Source: an uncultured Eubacteriales bacterium (GTDB lineage: Bacteria; Bacillota; Clostridia; Oscillospirales; Oscillospiraceae). Taken from it: a DNA stretch of 12,003 nt. A model generated the notes under the pieces. The model saw nothing but the letters and a program-made list of their open reading frames with translations. It made no database searches and was not told the DNA's origin. The translations under genes were made by a program, and so were the position numbers. The stretch is from contig URST01000064.1 in assembly GCA_900550585.1 (NCBI GenBank), positions 1 to 12,003 on the forward strand, given 5' to 3'. Below are positions 6,577-12,003 of this stretch, piece after piece. How positions within the stretch are numbered: the stretch's first letter is position 1; every line of letters begins with the position of its first letter.

Positions 6577-6581
6577 ACCCA

Positions 6582-6610
6582 TTTATACCACACGAAGCCG
6601 GAACTTGCAA
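6582..6610 (-). promoter_or_regulatory. Sigma-A promoter of the pheS-pheT operon
   Basis: Minus strand: -35 TTGCAA (6605-6610), 17-bp spacer, -10 TATAAA (6582-6587) preceded by TGG, which makes an extended -10. The start site would be near 6575, at the 5' end of the T-box. Confidence 0.8.
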
Positions 6611-6653
6611 GCACTTTTTTCACATCACGCAACAAAAATAGCAGAAACGGCAA

Positions 6654-6682
6654 TTGACAAATGTGGTATACTGAACAAAAAT
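6654..6682 (+). promoter_or_regulatory. Probable promoter of the nnrD-lipoprotein-alr-mazF cluster
   Basis: Two readings are possible. An extended -10, TGG followed by TATACT (6664-6672), has no good -35 at the right distance. Alternatively the perfect -35 TTGACA (6654-6659) pairs at 17 bp only with a poor -10, AAAAAT (6677-6682). I favour the extended -10. Transcription would start near 6679, about 36 nt before the nnrD ATG, diverging from the pheS promoter about 60 bp away. Confidence 0.6.
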
Positions 6683-6714
6683 CCGACGATGATACCGGAA
6701 AGGAGTGACCGCAG

Positions 6715-7569
6715 ATGCTGATGCTGGACGCCGCCTATGTGCGTGCCGCCATGCCCCGCCGGGACCCGGAGGGTCACAAGGGAGATTTCGGAAAGGTCTA
6801 TGTGCTGGGCGGCAGCGTGGGCTATACCGGCGCACCGGTCTTCTGCTCCCGCGCCGCCGTCCGCAGCGGCTGCGGACTGGTGTTTCTGGGCGTGCCCGCC
6901 GACATCTGGCAGGTCACGGCGGTGAAGTCCGACGAGGCCATGCCCCACCCGCTGCCGGCCCTGGACGGAAAGCTGTGTCTGGCGGCGGAGGAGGATATCC
7001 GCCGCCGCGCCGCCGGGTGCGATGCCGCGGCCGTGGGCTGCGGTATGGGACGGAGCGCGGAGAGCGACGGGCTGGTGCGCCGCCTGCTGACGCTGGACAG
7101 GCCGCTGGTGCTGGACGCCGATGGCATAAACGCGCTGGAGCGGCATATAGATGAGTTGTCCCTCCGCCGCGGCCTTGTGACGGTGCTGACGCCCCACGAG
7201 GGGGAGTTCTTCCGTGCCGGCGGCGATGTGAGCCGGGGCCGGGAGAGCGGGGCGGCGGCCTATGCCGCCCGGCGGGGCGTCTATCTGGTGCTGAAGGGTC
7301 ACCGCACGGTGATCGCCGCACCGGACGGGCGCCTGGCGGTGAACACCACCGGCAGCGACGGCATGGCAAAGGGCGGCAGCGGCGACATCCTCACCGGCAT
7401 GACCGCCAGCCTGCTGGCCCAGGGCATGGCGCCGTTCGACGCCTGCTGCTGCGCCGTGTGGCTCCACGGGCGGGCCGGTGATCTGGCCGCGGCGGAGAAG
7501 GGACGGCGGGGCATGACCCCCACCGACCTGTTAGAGAAGCTGCCCTACGCACTGAAAGAGGTGGAATAG
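6715..7569 (+). CDS. nnrD: ADP/ATP-dependent NAD(P)H-hydrate dehydratase
   Basis: Repairs damaged cofactors by dehydrating S-NAD(P)H-hydrate back to NAD(P)H in the cytosol. The 284-residue protein is the stand-alone CARKD/YjeF C-terminal domain, a ribokinase-like fold. The visible landmarks are GKVYVLGGSVGYTGAP (26-41), PLVLDADGINAL (130-141), the LTPHEGEF metal and substrate motif (158-165), LVLKG (191-195) and the nucleotide-binding motif around residues 210-227, with the catalytic Asp224 in GGSGDIL. The NnrE epimerase domain, which is often fused at the N-terminus, is absent here. AGGAG stands 9 nt before the ATG at 6715; a second in-frame ATG at 6721 is less well spaced. It is the first gene of a plus-strand cluster and is followed after 31 nt by the lipoprotein gene. 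Confidence 0.95.
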   Translation: MLMLDAAYVRAAMPRRDPEGHKGDFGKVYVLGGSVGYTGAPVFCSRAAVRSGCGLVFLGVPADIWQVTAVKSDEAMPHPLPALDGKLCLAAEEDIRRRAAGCDAAAVGCGMGRSAESDGLVRRLLTLDRPLVLDADGINALERHIDELSLRRGLVTVLTPHEGEFFRAGGDVSRGRESGAAAYAARRGVYLVLKGHRTVIAAPDGRLAVNTTGSDGMAKGGSGDILTGMTASLLAQGMAPFDACCCAVWLHGRAGDLAAAEKGRRGMTPTDLLEKLPYALKEVE

Positions 7570-7600
7570 CGGAGAGCCTTCCTGAAAAGGAGGGATGACC

Positions 7601-8173
7601 GTGAAAAGGATCATAGGACCGCTGCTGCTGTGCCTGCTGCTGTGCGGCTGCGGCGGCGCGGAGACGGGAAACGCCGTGCAGGAGCAGTACCGCACGGTAC
7701 GAACGGCCCAGATGGAGGCGGAGGTCACCAGCCACACGTCCGCGGACAGCCGAACGTTCACGCTGCAGTGCCGCTATGACGCGGCGGGGGACTCCGTCAC
7801 CACCGTTACCGCGCCCGGCGAGCTGGCAGGCCTCACCGCCATCGTGTCGGGGGAGGACATGACGATCTCCTGCGACGGCCTGCAATTACCGGCGGGAGCG
7901 TCGCTGGATGTCTGCCCGGCCAACTGCCTGCCGTACCTGCTGCGGGCGCTGGCGGAGGGCTATGTGCTGGAGCAGGGCGGCGAGATGCTGGAGGACAGCC
8001 CCTGCCTGCGCCTGACGCTGGACACCACCGCCCCCGGCGGCGACAAGGTGCTGTGCGCCGTGTGGCTGGACGAGGAGGGGCTTTTCCCGCGGTACGCGGA
8101 GTTTTCACAGAATGAACAGGTGGTGCTGACAGCGAAGCTGCTGGCCTTCACCTGTACCACATCGGAGGGATAA
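7601..8173 (+). CDS. Lipoprotein, possibly LolA/YdcC-like, upstream of alr
   Basis: A 190-residue membrane-anchored lipoprotein: after Lys2-Arg3 comes a hydrophobic stretch (4-14) and the lipobox LLCGC with Cys17 as the lipidated residue. The mature part alternates short beta-like segments (MEAEVTSHTSADSRTFTLQCRYDAAGD, split by a turn) and ends with AVWLDEEGLFPRYAEFS, which resembles the beta-half-barrel of LolA-like proteins such as Bacillus YdcC. That is an inference supported by position, since ydcC also lies directly before alr in B. subtilis. The start is taken as GTG 7601 because AGGAGG (7588-7593) is 7 nt away; the in-frame ATG at 7595 is only one base from it. The stop is 3 nt before the alr ATG, and the alr ribosome-binding site lies within this gene's last codons, so the two are coupled. 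Confidence 0.85.
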   Translation: MKRIIGPLLLCLLLCGCGGAETGNAVQEQYRTVRTAQMEAEVTSHTSADSRTFTLQCRYDAAGDSVTTVTAPGELAGLTAIVSGEDMTISCDGLQLPAGASLDVCPANCLPYLLRALAEGYVLEQGGEMLEDSPCLRLTLDTTAPGGDKVLCAVWLDEEGLFPRYAEFSQNEQVVLTAKLLAFTCTTSEG

Positions 8174-8176
8174 AGG

Positions 8177-9346
8177 ATGGAATCTACACTGAGGAGAACA
8201 TGGGCCGAGATCGATCTGGACGCGCTGGCCTGCAATTATCATGCGCTGCGGCAGCGCACAGGCCCGGACGTGAAGTTTCTGGGCGTGGTGAAGGCCGATG
8301 GCTACGGACACGGCGCCGTGCAGGTATCCCGCGCGCTGCAGACGCTGGGAGCGGATTATCTGGCCGTGTCCAGCCTGGACGAGGCCATGGAGCTGCGGGC
8401 CGGGGGCATCACCATGCCCATCCTGATCCTGGGCCACACGCCCCGGGAGCAGGTGAAGAACCTCATCGACCTGCACATCACGCAGGCGGTGTCCTGCCAG
8501 GCCAAGGCGCTGGAATACAGCGAGGAGGCGGTGCGCTGCGGCGGTGAGCTGACGGTGCACATCAAGGTGGACACCGGCATGTCCCGGCTGGGCTATCTGG
8601 TGGCCGGCGACCACTTCGCCACCGGCACGGCGGACATCTGCGATGCCTGCGGCCTGCCGGGCCTGCGGGCGGAGGGTATCTTCACTCACTTTGCCGTGTC
8701 CGACGAGCCGGACGGGGACAGCGAAGCCTATACCCGCGCCCAGTTCGACCTGTTCCGCCGCGTGGTGGAGGAGGTGGAGCGGAAGCGGGGCCGGCGGTTC
8801 GCCATCCGGCACTGTGCCAACTCCGGCGCCGTGGCGTCCTATCCGGAGACGTATCTGGATATGGTGCGCCCCGGCATCCTGCTGTACGGCTGCGGCCCGC
8901 TGGCCGCGGAGCTGGGCCTGCGCCCGGTGATGAGCCTTAAGACCACCGTCAGCACCATCAAGACCTATGAGCCGGGGACGGATGTCAGCTACGGACGGCT
9001 GTACACCACGCCCCGCACCACCCGCATGGGCGTGGTGCCCTACGGCTACGCCGACGGGTTTTTCCGCTGCCTCAGCGGCAAGTGCCGCTTTGCCGCCAGA
9101 AGCGGCGACGCCCCGCAGCGGGGCCGCATCTGCATGGATATGTGCATGATCGACCTCACCGACCTGCCGGAGGTGCAGGTGGGGGACGAGCTGGAGATCT
9201 TCGGCCGCGTCCATCCGGTGGAGGAGCTGGCCCGTCTGGCCGGTACCATTTCGTATGAGCTGACCTGCGCCGTCAGCAAGCGGGTGCCCCGGGTGTACCT
9301 GCAGAACGGGCAGGAGGTGGAAAAGGAGCTGCTGCTGCGATTCTGA
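8177..9346 (+). CDS. alr: Alanine racemase
   Basis: A PLP-dependent enzyme that interconverts L- and D-alanine, supplying D-Ala for peptidoglycan. It is 389 residues, the usual length. The N-terminal TIM barrel carries the PLP-binding lysine Lys39 in VVKADGYGHG and KVDTGMSRLG (130-139). The C-terminal beta domain carries the second catalytic base Tyr272 in DVSYGR, the RMGVVPYGYADG segment (283-294) and the conserved Cys-Met-Asp at 319-321 in GRICMD. The ATG at 8177 has GGAGGG 7 nt upstream, inside the end of the lipoprotein gene. The downstream neighbour is a MazF family gene, the same order as alr-ndoA in Bacillus, except that no antitoxin gene lies between. No terminator with a U-run is seen after it. 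Confidence 0.97.
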   Translation: MESTLRRTWAEIDLDALACNYHALRQRTGPDVKFLGVVKADGYGHGAVQVSRALQTLGADYLAVSSLDEAMELRAGGITMPILILGHTPREQVKNLIDLHITQAVSCQAKALEYSEEAVRCGGELTVHIKVDTGMSRLGYLVAGDHFATGTADICDACGLPGLRAEGIFTHFAVSDEPDGDSEAYTRAQFDLFRRVVEEVERKRGRRFAIRHCANSGAVASYPETYLDMVRPGILLYGCGPLAAELGLRPVMSLKTTVSTIKTYEPGTDVSYGRLYTTPRTTRMGVVPYGYADGFFRCLSGKCRFAARSGDAPQRGRICMDMCMIDLTDLPEVQVGDELEIFGRVHPVEELARLAGTISYELTCAVSKRVPRVYLQNGQEVEKELLLRF

Positions 9347-9396
9347 CGGTACGCCCCGCCCCGCGGCCGCATAGGATACAACGGGCGGAACAAATC

Positions 9397-9431
9397 CGGA
9401 ATTTACTGATGCGCAAAGGGTATAAATTCCG
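9397..9431. promoter_or_regulatory. Inverted repeat overlapping a -10-like box before mazF
   Basis: A perfect 8-bp inverted repeat, CGGAATTT (9397-9404) and AAATTCCG (9424-9431), is separated by 19 bp. The right arm overlaps TATAAA (9421-9426), which could be a -10 for mazF though no good -35 stands 16-18 bp away. The arms could bind a dimeric regulator or form a weak hairpin. The function is inferred. Confidence 0.4.
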
Positions 9432-9449
9432 CGGCTGCGTGGGACAATG

Positions 9450-9485
9450 GAAGTGACCTGAGGACATAGATCCCTCCGGTACTTC
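9450..9485 (+). promoter_or_regulatory. Hairpin in the mazF leader
   Basis: An interrupted stem of 11 pairs: GAAGT/ACTTC (9450-9454 with 9481-9485), CC/GG (9457-9458 with 9478-9479) and GAGG/CCTC (9460-9463 with 9473-9476), with a 9-nt loop (9464-9472). It ends about 8 nt before the GGAG ribosome-binding site, so it could influence mazF translation or mRNA stability. There is no U-run, so it is not a terminator. Confidence 0.45.
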
Positions 9486-9506
9486 TTGCGGCGGAGTGTG
9501 AACTTT

Positions 9507-9872
9507 GTGGATACGATTGTCAGACGCGGCGACATATACTACGCCGATCTCAGCCCCGTGGTGGGCAGTGAACAGGGGGGTGTGCGCCCGGTGCTCATCG
9601 TGCAGAACGACACCGGCAACCGCCACAGCCCCACGGTCATCGCGGCGGCCATCACCTCCCAGCTGGGCAAGGCCAAGCTGCCGACCCATATCGCGCTGGC
9701 AGCACAGGGCAGCGGGCTGCCCAAGGATTCCGTGATCCTGCTGGAGCAGATCCGCACGCTGGATAAGCGCCGCCTGCGGGAGCGGATGGGCCGCGTGGAC
9801 GGCGCCGTCATGGAGCAGGTGGACGCGGCCATCGCCGTCAGCTTCGGCCTGACCGGCAGCCATCTGGTGTGA
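9507..9872 (+). CDS. mazF: MazF/PemK-type endoribonuclease (EndoA), no adjacent antitoxin
   Basis: A sequence-specific, ribosome-independent mRNA endoribonuclease of the type II toxin family, closest by eye to Bacillus EndoA (which cuts at UACAU). It is 121 residues from GTG 9507. The family run is complete: RRGDIYYADLSPVVGSEQGG, RPVLIVQND, SPTVIAAAIT, LPTH and DSVILLEQIRTLDKRRL. Arg27 and Thr50 match the EndoA catalytic Arg25 and Thr48. The frame is open from TTG 9486 with another GTG at 9498, but GGAG at 9493-9496 is placed only for the GTG at 9507 (10 nt). It lies 160 nt after alr; that gap holds no antitoxin-sized frame. In Bacillus the MazE-like antitoxin NdoAI sits exactly here. A strong terminator follows. 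The protein looks intact, so either an unlinked antitoxin exists or the role is regulatory. Confidence 0.93.
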   Translation: MDTIVRRGDIYYADLSPVVGSEQGGVRPVLIVQNDTGNRHSPTVIAAAITSQLGKAKLPTHIALAAQGSGLPKDSVILLEQIRTLDKRRLRERMGRVDGAVMEQVDAAIAVSFGLTGSHLV

Positions 9873-9895
9873 CCGCCGGGTGAAACGCATGTCAG

Positions 9896-9934
9896 AAGCA
9901 GGTCTGTGCATATCATGGCACAGACCTGCTTTTT
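9896..9934 (+). terminator. Intrinsic terminator after mazF
   Basis: A perfect 14-bp stem (9896-9909 with 9918-9931) has an 8-nt loop and runs into TTTTTG. It begins 24 nt after the mazF stop. It ends only 24 nt before the next start codon, so it may act as an attenuator for that gene. Confidence 0.92.
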
Positions 9935-9958
9935 GCGGTCGGGGAGGGGGCGGCCCGT

Positions 9959-10453
9959 ATGGAGGTGCCGGTCTGTCTGGAAAAGCGGCGGGTGGGTACG
10001 CTGCGGGTGGAGCCGTCCGGCGCGGACACGGTGTTCCGCGTCTGCTGCACCGGCCTGCCCGGCGGATTGTACCGCCTGTACGCCTGCGGCGCCGGGGGTG
10101 AGCTGCTGCTGGGGGTCACGGAGGACGGCTGTCTGCACCGGCGGTTCTCCGCCGCCATGACCGCGCCGCTGGGGGAGGTGGTGCGGTGCAGCGCCCGCCC
10201 GGTGCAGGGGGCGGCATGGCGGCCGCTGGCGCCGTCGGACGGCCTGCCGTGGCCCGCTCCCGCCGGTACGCTGCTGCGGCGGGAGGGCGCGGCGGCGCAG
10301 GTGGCCGTGCCGTGGCCCCGGGACGCACCCTTCCCGCTGACGGAGCTGTTCTGCTTCGCCGCCGTGGGGCAGCGGGAGGGAAAACGGTACGTTTTCTATG
10401 CCTTTTCCGGGGGATGGATGCCCCTTATGCCGGGGAAAAACCAAAACAACTGA
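9959..10453 (+). CDS. Hypothetical 164-aa protein, family not recognised
   Basis: Function unknown. The N-terminal half (1-66) alternates short beta-like segments and turns: VCLEKRRVGTLRVEP, TVFRVCCTGLPGGLYRLYAC, GGELLLGVTEDGCLHRRFS. This suggests a small beta-sandwich or barrel. A Pro/Ala-rich middle (68-127) follows, and the C-terminus has the aromatic-rich stretch YVFYAFSGGWMPL. There is no signal peptide, membrane span or metal motif. The start ATG has GGAGGGG about 9 nt upstream, and codon use is GC-rich at third positions like its neighbours, so I believe it is real. It starts 24 nt after the mazF terminator with no convincing promoter in between; only a weak TATCAT lies inside the hairpin loop. 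It may depend on read-through. No terminator with a U-run follows it. Confidence 0.72.
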   Translation: MEVPVCLEKRRVGTLRVEPSGADTVFRVCCTGLPGGLYRLYACGAGGELLLGVTEDGCLHRRFSAAMTAPLGEVVRCSARPVQGAAWRPLAPSDGLPWPAPAGTLLRREGAAAQVAVPWPRDAPFPLTELFCFAAVGQREGKRYVFYAFSGGWMPLMPGKNQNN

Positions 10454-10492
10454 AAAAAATCGTCCGGGGGACTACCACATCTTGTATATTTG

Positions 10493-10501
10493 TGATATAC
10501 T
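10493..10501 (+). promoter_or_regulatory. Extended -10 promoter for nrdR
   Basis: TGA followed by TATACT forms an extended -10 at 10493-10501 with no clear -35. A weaker alternative is TTGTAT (10482-10487) with GACAAT 17 bp downstream. The start would fall near 10508, about 40 nt before the nrdR ATG. The AT-rich flank is compatible with a regulator site, but I see no clear NrdR box. Confidence 0.55.
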
Positions 10502-10546
10502 GCTGACAATCAGCGGCGTTTTTGCCGCAAGATCAGGAGGGTCAGC
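10502..10546 (+). promoter_or_regulatory. Foldable nrdR leader next to the ribosome-binding site
   Basis: GCTGAC (10502-10507) is exactly complementary to GTCAGC (10541-10546), which directly follows the AGGAGGG ribosome-binding site (10535-10541). GCTGA can instead pair with TCAGC at 10510-10514, and GCGGC/GCCGC (10513-10517 with 10524-10528) forms an inner hairpin. The two pairings of GCTGA are mutually exclusive. If transcription starts near 10508 the first arm is not in the RNA, so the idea depends on the true start site. Confidence 0.35.
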
Positions 10547-10548
10547 AT

Positions 10549-11004
10549 ATGAGATGTCCCTATTGCGGATATAAGGAAAGCAAGGTGGTGGATTCCCGCC
10601 CTGCCGATGAGAGCAGCAGCATCCGCCGCCGCCGGGAGTGCCTGTCCTGCGAAAAGCGCTTCACCACCTACGAGACGGTGGAGAGCCTGCCCATGGTGGT
10701 CATCAAGAAGGACGGTTCCCGCCAGAGCTTCGACCGCAGCAAAGTGCTGCGCGGCATCCAGCGCTCCTGCGAAAAGCGGCCCGTCCCCGTGGCGGACATG
10801 GAGCGCATGGCCATGGAGATCGAGCAGGAGCTGCAGAACGCGCTGGAGCGCGAGGTCAGCACCGAGGTCATCGGCGAAAAGGTCATGGAGAAGCTGAAGA
10901 AGGCCGACGAGGTGGCCTATGTCCGCTTCGCCTCCGTCTACCGCCAGTTCAAGGATATCAACACCTTCATGAGCGAGCTGAACAAGCTGCTCAGCGAGAA
11001 GTAA
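10549..11004 (+). CDS. nrdR: Transcriptional repressor NrdR
   Basis: Represses ribonucleotide reductase genes in response to dATP/ATP by binding NrdR boxes. It is 151 residues, the family's usual size. An N-terminal zinc ribbon has Cys3-x2-Cys6 (MRCPYCG) and Cys31-x2-Cys34 (ECLSCEKRFTTYE), with the hallmark VVDSRPADESSSIRRRREC between them. An ATP-cone domain follows (about 49-139): VVIKKDGSRQSFDRSKVLRG through EVAYVRFASVYRQF. The start ATG at 10549 has AGGAGGG 7 nt upstream; an open frame to 10522 is not favoured because that part is the leader. No nrd gene is in the window. The stop (11002-11004) is one base from the stop of the convergent DUF4363 gene, and no terminator separates them. Confidence 0.97.
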   Translation: MRCPYCGYKESKVVDSRPADESSSIRRRRECLSCEKRFTTYETVESLPMVVIKKDGSRQSFDRSKVLRGIQRSCEKRPVPVADMERMAMEIEQELQNALEREVSTEVIGEKVMEKLKKADEVAYVRFASVYRQFKDINTFMSELNKLLSEK

Positions 11005-11005
11005 G

Positions 11006-11383
11006 TCACAGGATATTCTTGATGCTGATCTGCTGCGTCTCCGCCACCATGCCCAGACAGGCGCGGAGCTCGGCCAGCGTGGGGCGCAGCTCCTCGCTGT
11101 CCGCCTGACACAGCAGGACGGCACGGCGCAGCAGCGTTTCGGCGTTGTTGATGTCCTCGTGGGACACCACGATGTGCAGATAGACCTGATCGGCCTGCCA
11201 CAGGGCATCCAGCCGGTCCAGAGCCGCCGCCGTCTCCGCCGCATCGCCGGAGAGGGCCGCGCGGTCCGCCGCCAGCAGCTCCGCCTGCCACAGAGCGCAG
11301 CGGCGGGTGAGGTGCACCGCGTTGCACACGGAGAAGGCCAGCAGCGCCGTCAGCACGAATATGGGGATGCGTATGGCTTTCAT
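11006..11383 (-). CDS. DUF4363 family membrane-anchored protein
   Basis: A 125-residue protein with one N-terminal membrane segment (about residues 4-25, RIPIFVLTALLAFSVCNAV) and an all-helical outer domain. The start ATG at 11383 has GGAGG 7 nt upstream. It overlaps the stop of the DUF421 gene by an ATGA, so the two are translationally coupled. DUF4363 genes commonly follow DUF421 (YetF-like) genes in spore-forming Firmicutes, and the family assignment rests on this pairing, the length, and the TM plus helical pattern with HEDINNAETLLRRA. The function is unknown; a role at the membrane as partner of the DUF421 protein is inferred. Confidence 0.8.
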   Translation of the reverse strand: MKAIRIPIFVLTALLAFSVCNAVHLTRRCALWQAELLAADRAALSGDAAETAAALDRLDALWQADQVYLHIVVSHEDINNAETLLRRAVLLCQADSEELRPTLAELRACLGMVAETQQISIKNIL

Positions 11384-12003
11384 CGGGCGTCCTCCTTCAG
11401 CTGGCACACCACGCTGCCGCTCTCGTCCACCGACAGGAGGAACACGTCCCGGGCGTGCCTGATCTTCCGCTTTTGCAGCTGCTGACGCAGCCAGTTCTCA
11501 TCCCGTCCGGCCAGACGCAGGTTCTCCGCCATGATGCGGCCGTCGTTGATGACCACCGTGGGCAGGAACACGTCGTCCTCCACGGCCACGGCCATCTGCC
11601 GGGCCGTCAGGGGCTGCTGGTCGGCCCGCAGCAGCACCGACAGGTGCCCGCTGGTCTCCAGCACCGCGTATTTCACGGTGTTGATGTCCAGCACGCCCTG
11701 TCCCCGCAGCTCCTCCATCAGCTCGTCCAGCGTCAGGCGGTTGTGGTGCATCACCTCCTGCCGGATCTGGCCGTCCTTGATGACCAGCGCCGGCTCGCCG
11801 CACACCAGCGACCGGAACCGCACGTTCCGCAGGCTGATGCAGCTGAACAGGGTGGACAGCGCGATCAGCGCCAGGATCGGCACCACACCGTTGAGCAGGG
11901 GGATGCCGAAATCCTGCATAGGCACCGACGCCAGATCGGAGATCAGCAGCGTCAGCACCAGCTCGATGGGCTCCAGCTCGCCGATCTGCCGCTTGCCGCT
12001 GAG
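11380..12003 (-). CDS. DUF421 (YetF/YcaP-like) membrane protein, C-terminal 207 residues (start is off the right edge)
   Basis: The visible part begins SGKRQIGELEPIELVLTLLI, the conserved region after the first membrane segment of DUF421 proteins. It is followed by DLASVPMQD and a second hydrophobic span (GVVPILALIALSTLFSCISL). A cytoplasmic domain then carries the family hallmarks: GEPALVIKDGQI, LTLDELMEELRGQGVLDINTVKYAVLETSGHLSVLL, and a second alpha/beta repeat containing TVVINDGRI. Bacillus YetF and related proteins affect the envelope or spore coat, but no biochemical activity is established. It overlaps DUF4363 by 4 nt. Only the first segment and start codon are missing; no promoter is in view. 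Confidence 0.9.
   Translation of the reverse strand, partial: LSGKRQIGELEPIELVLTLLISDLASVPMQDFGIPLLNGVVPILALIALSTLFSCISLRNVRFRSLVCGEPALVIKDGQIRQEVMHHNRLTLDELMEELRGQGVLDINTVKYAVLETSGHLSVLLRADQQPLTARQMAVAVEDDVFLPTVVINDGRIMAENLRLAGRDENWLRQQLQKRKIRHARDVFLLSVDESGSVVCQLKEDAR

Noticed and set aside
9464..9472. MazF self-cleavage site in the leader hairpin loop (ACAT)
   Set aside because: The base before ACAU is G, not the U of the UACAU site known for Bacillus EndoA, and the specificity of this enzyme is unknown.
9486..9506. Longer MazF starting at TTG 9486 or GTG 9498
   Set aside because: Neither has a suitably placed Shine-Dalgarno, and homologues begin close to the IVRRGD segment; GTG 9507 fits best.
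8105..9535. A 476-codon minus-strand open frame opposite alr
   Set aside because: It mirrors the intact alanine racemase gene; there is no ribosome-binding site or domain, and the composition is artefactual.
9539..10444. A 301-codon minus-strand open frame opposite mazF and the hypothetical gene
   Set aside because: It runs through the mazF terminator and mirrors two plus-strand genes; it has no recognisable motifs.
10474..10501. Possible NrdR box upstream of nrdR (AT-rich TTGTATATTTGTG)
   Set aside because: It lacks the dyad symmetry and conserved positions of the 16-bp NrdR box as I know it, and only one copy is visible.

Overview
The window reads as chromosomal core DNA of a GC-rich Firmicute of the class Clostridia, most likely an Oscillospiraceae relative (Oscillibacter, Flavonifractor or Lawsonibacter type). 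The reasons are a Phe T-box leader in front of pheS-pheT, an IreB (UPF0297) gene, a DUF421-DUF4363 pair, an nnrD-lipoprotein-alr-mazF order related to the Bacillus ydcC-alr-ndoA locus, strong Shine-Dalgarno sites, and near-consensus sigma-A promoters, several with 17-bp spacers. The genus assignment is inference. There is no mobile element, CRISPR array, rRNA or tRNA.

Layout. Bases 1-122 (minus) are the start of rpe, preceded by a promoter and a GC-rich, foldable leader of about 170 nt. A divergent plus-strand gene (449-880) encodes a small membrane protein with a C-terminal zinc ribbon. It ends at a bidirectional terminator shared with a minus-strand operon: an uncharacterised 99-aa protein (2276-1977) followed by a secreted SH3b-NlpC/P60 cell-wall hydrolase (1972-932). 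Next on the minus strand come ireB (2686-2441, own promoter and strong terminator) and the phenylalanyl-tRNA synthetase operon pheS-pheT (6284-2784), controlled by a T-box with a UUC specifier and an intrinsic terminator.

Divergent from pheS is a plus-strand cluster: nnrD (NAD(P)H-hydrate repair), a lipoprotein, alr (D-alanine supply for peptidoglycan) and a MazF/EndoA-type endoribonuclease with no antitoxin gene beside it. A strong hairpin terminator follows mazF. Immediately after it lies an unrecognised 164-aa gene with no clear promoter of its own. Then comes nrdR, the ATP-cone repressor of ribonucleotide reductase genes, which meets a minus-strand DUF421-DUF4363 membrane pair tail to tail with one base between stop codons.

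Most of the window is housekeeping. The points most worth a second look are: a PheS whose phenylalanine-pocket motifs depart from the canonical bacterial ones; the orphan mazF with an inverted repeat over a -10-like box and a leader hairpin; the structured rpe leader; a possible pairing that occludes the nrdR ribosome-binding site; and the mirrored extended -10 elements of the pheS and nnrD promoters. I found no clear evidence of a wholly new multi-gene system.
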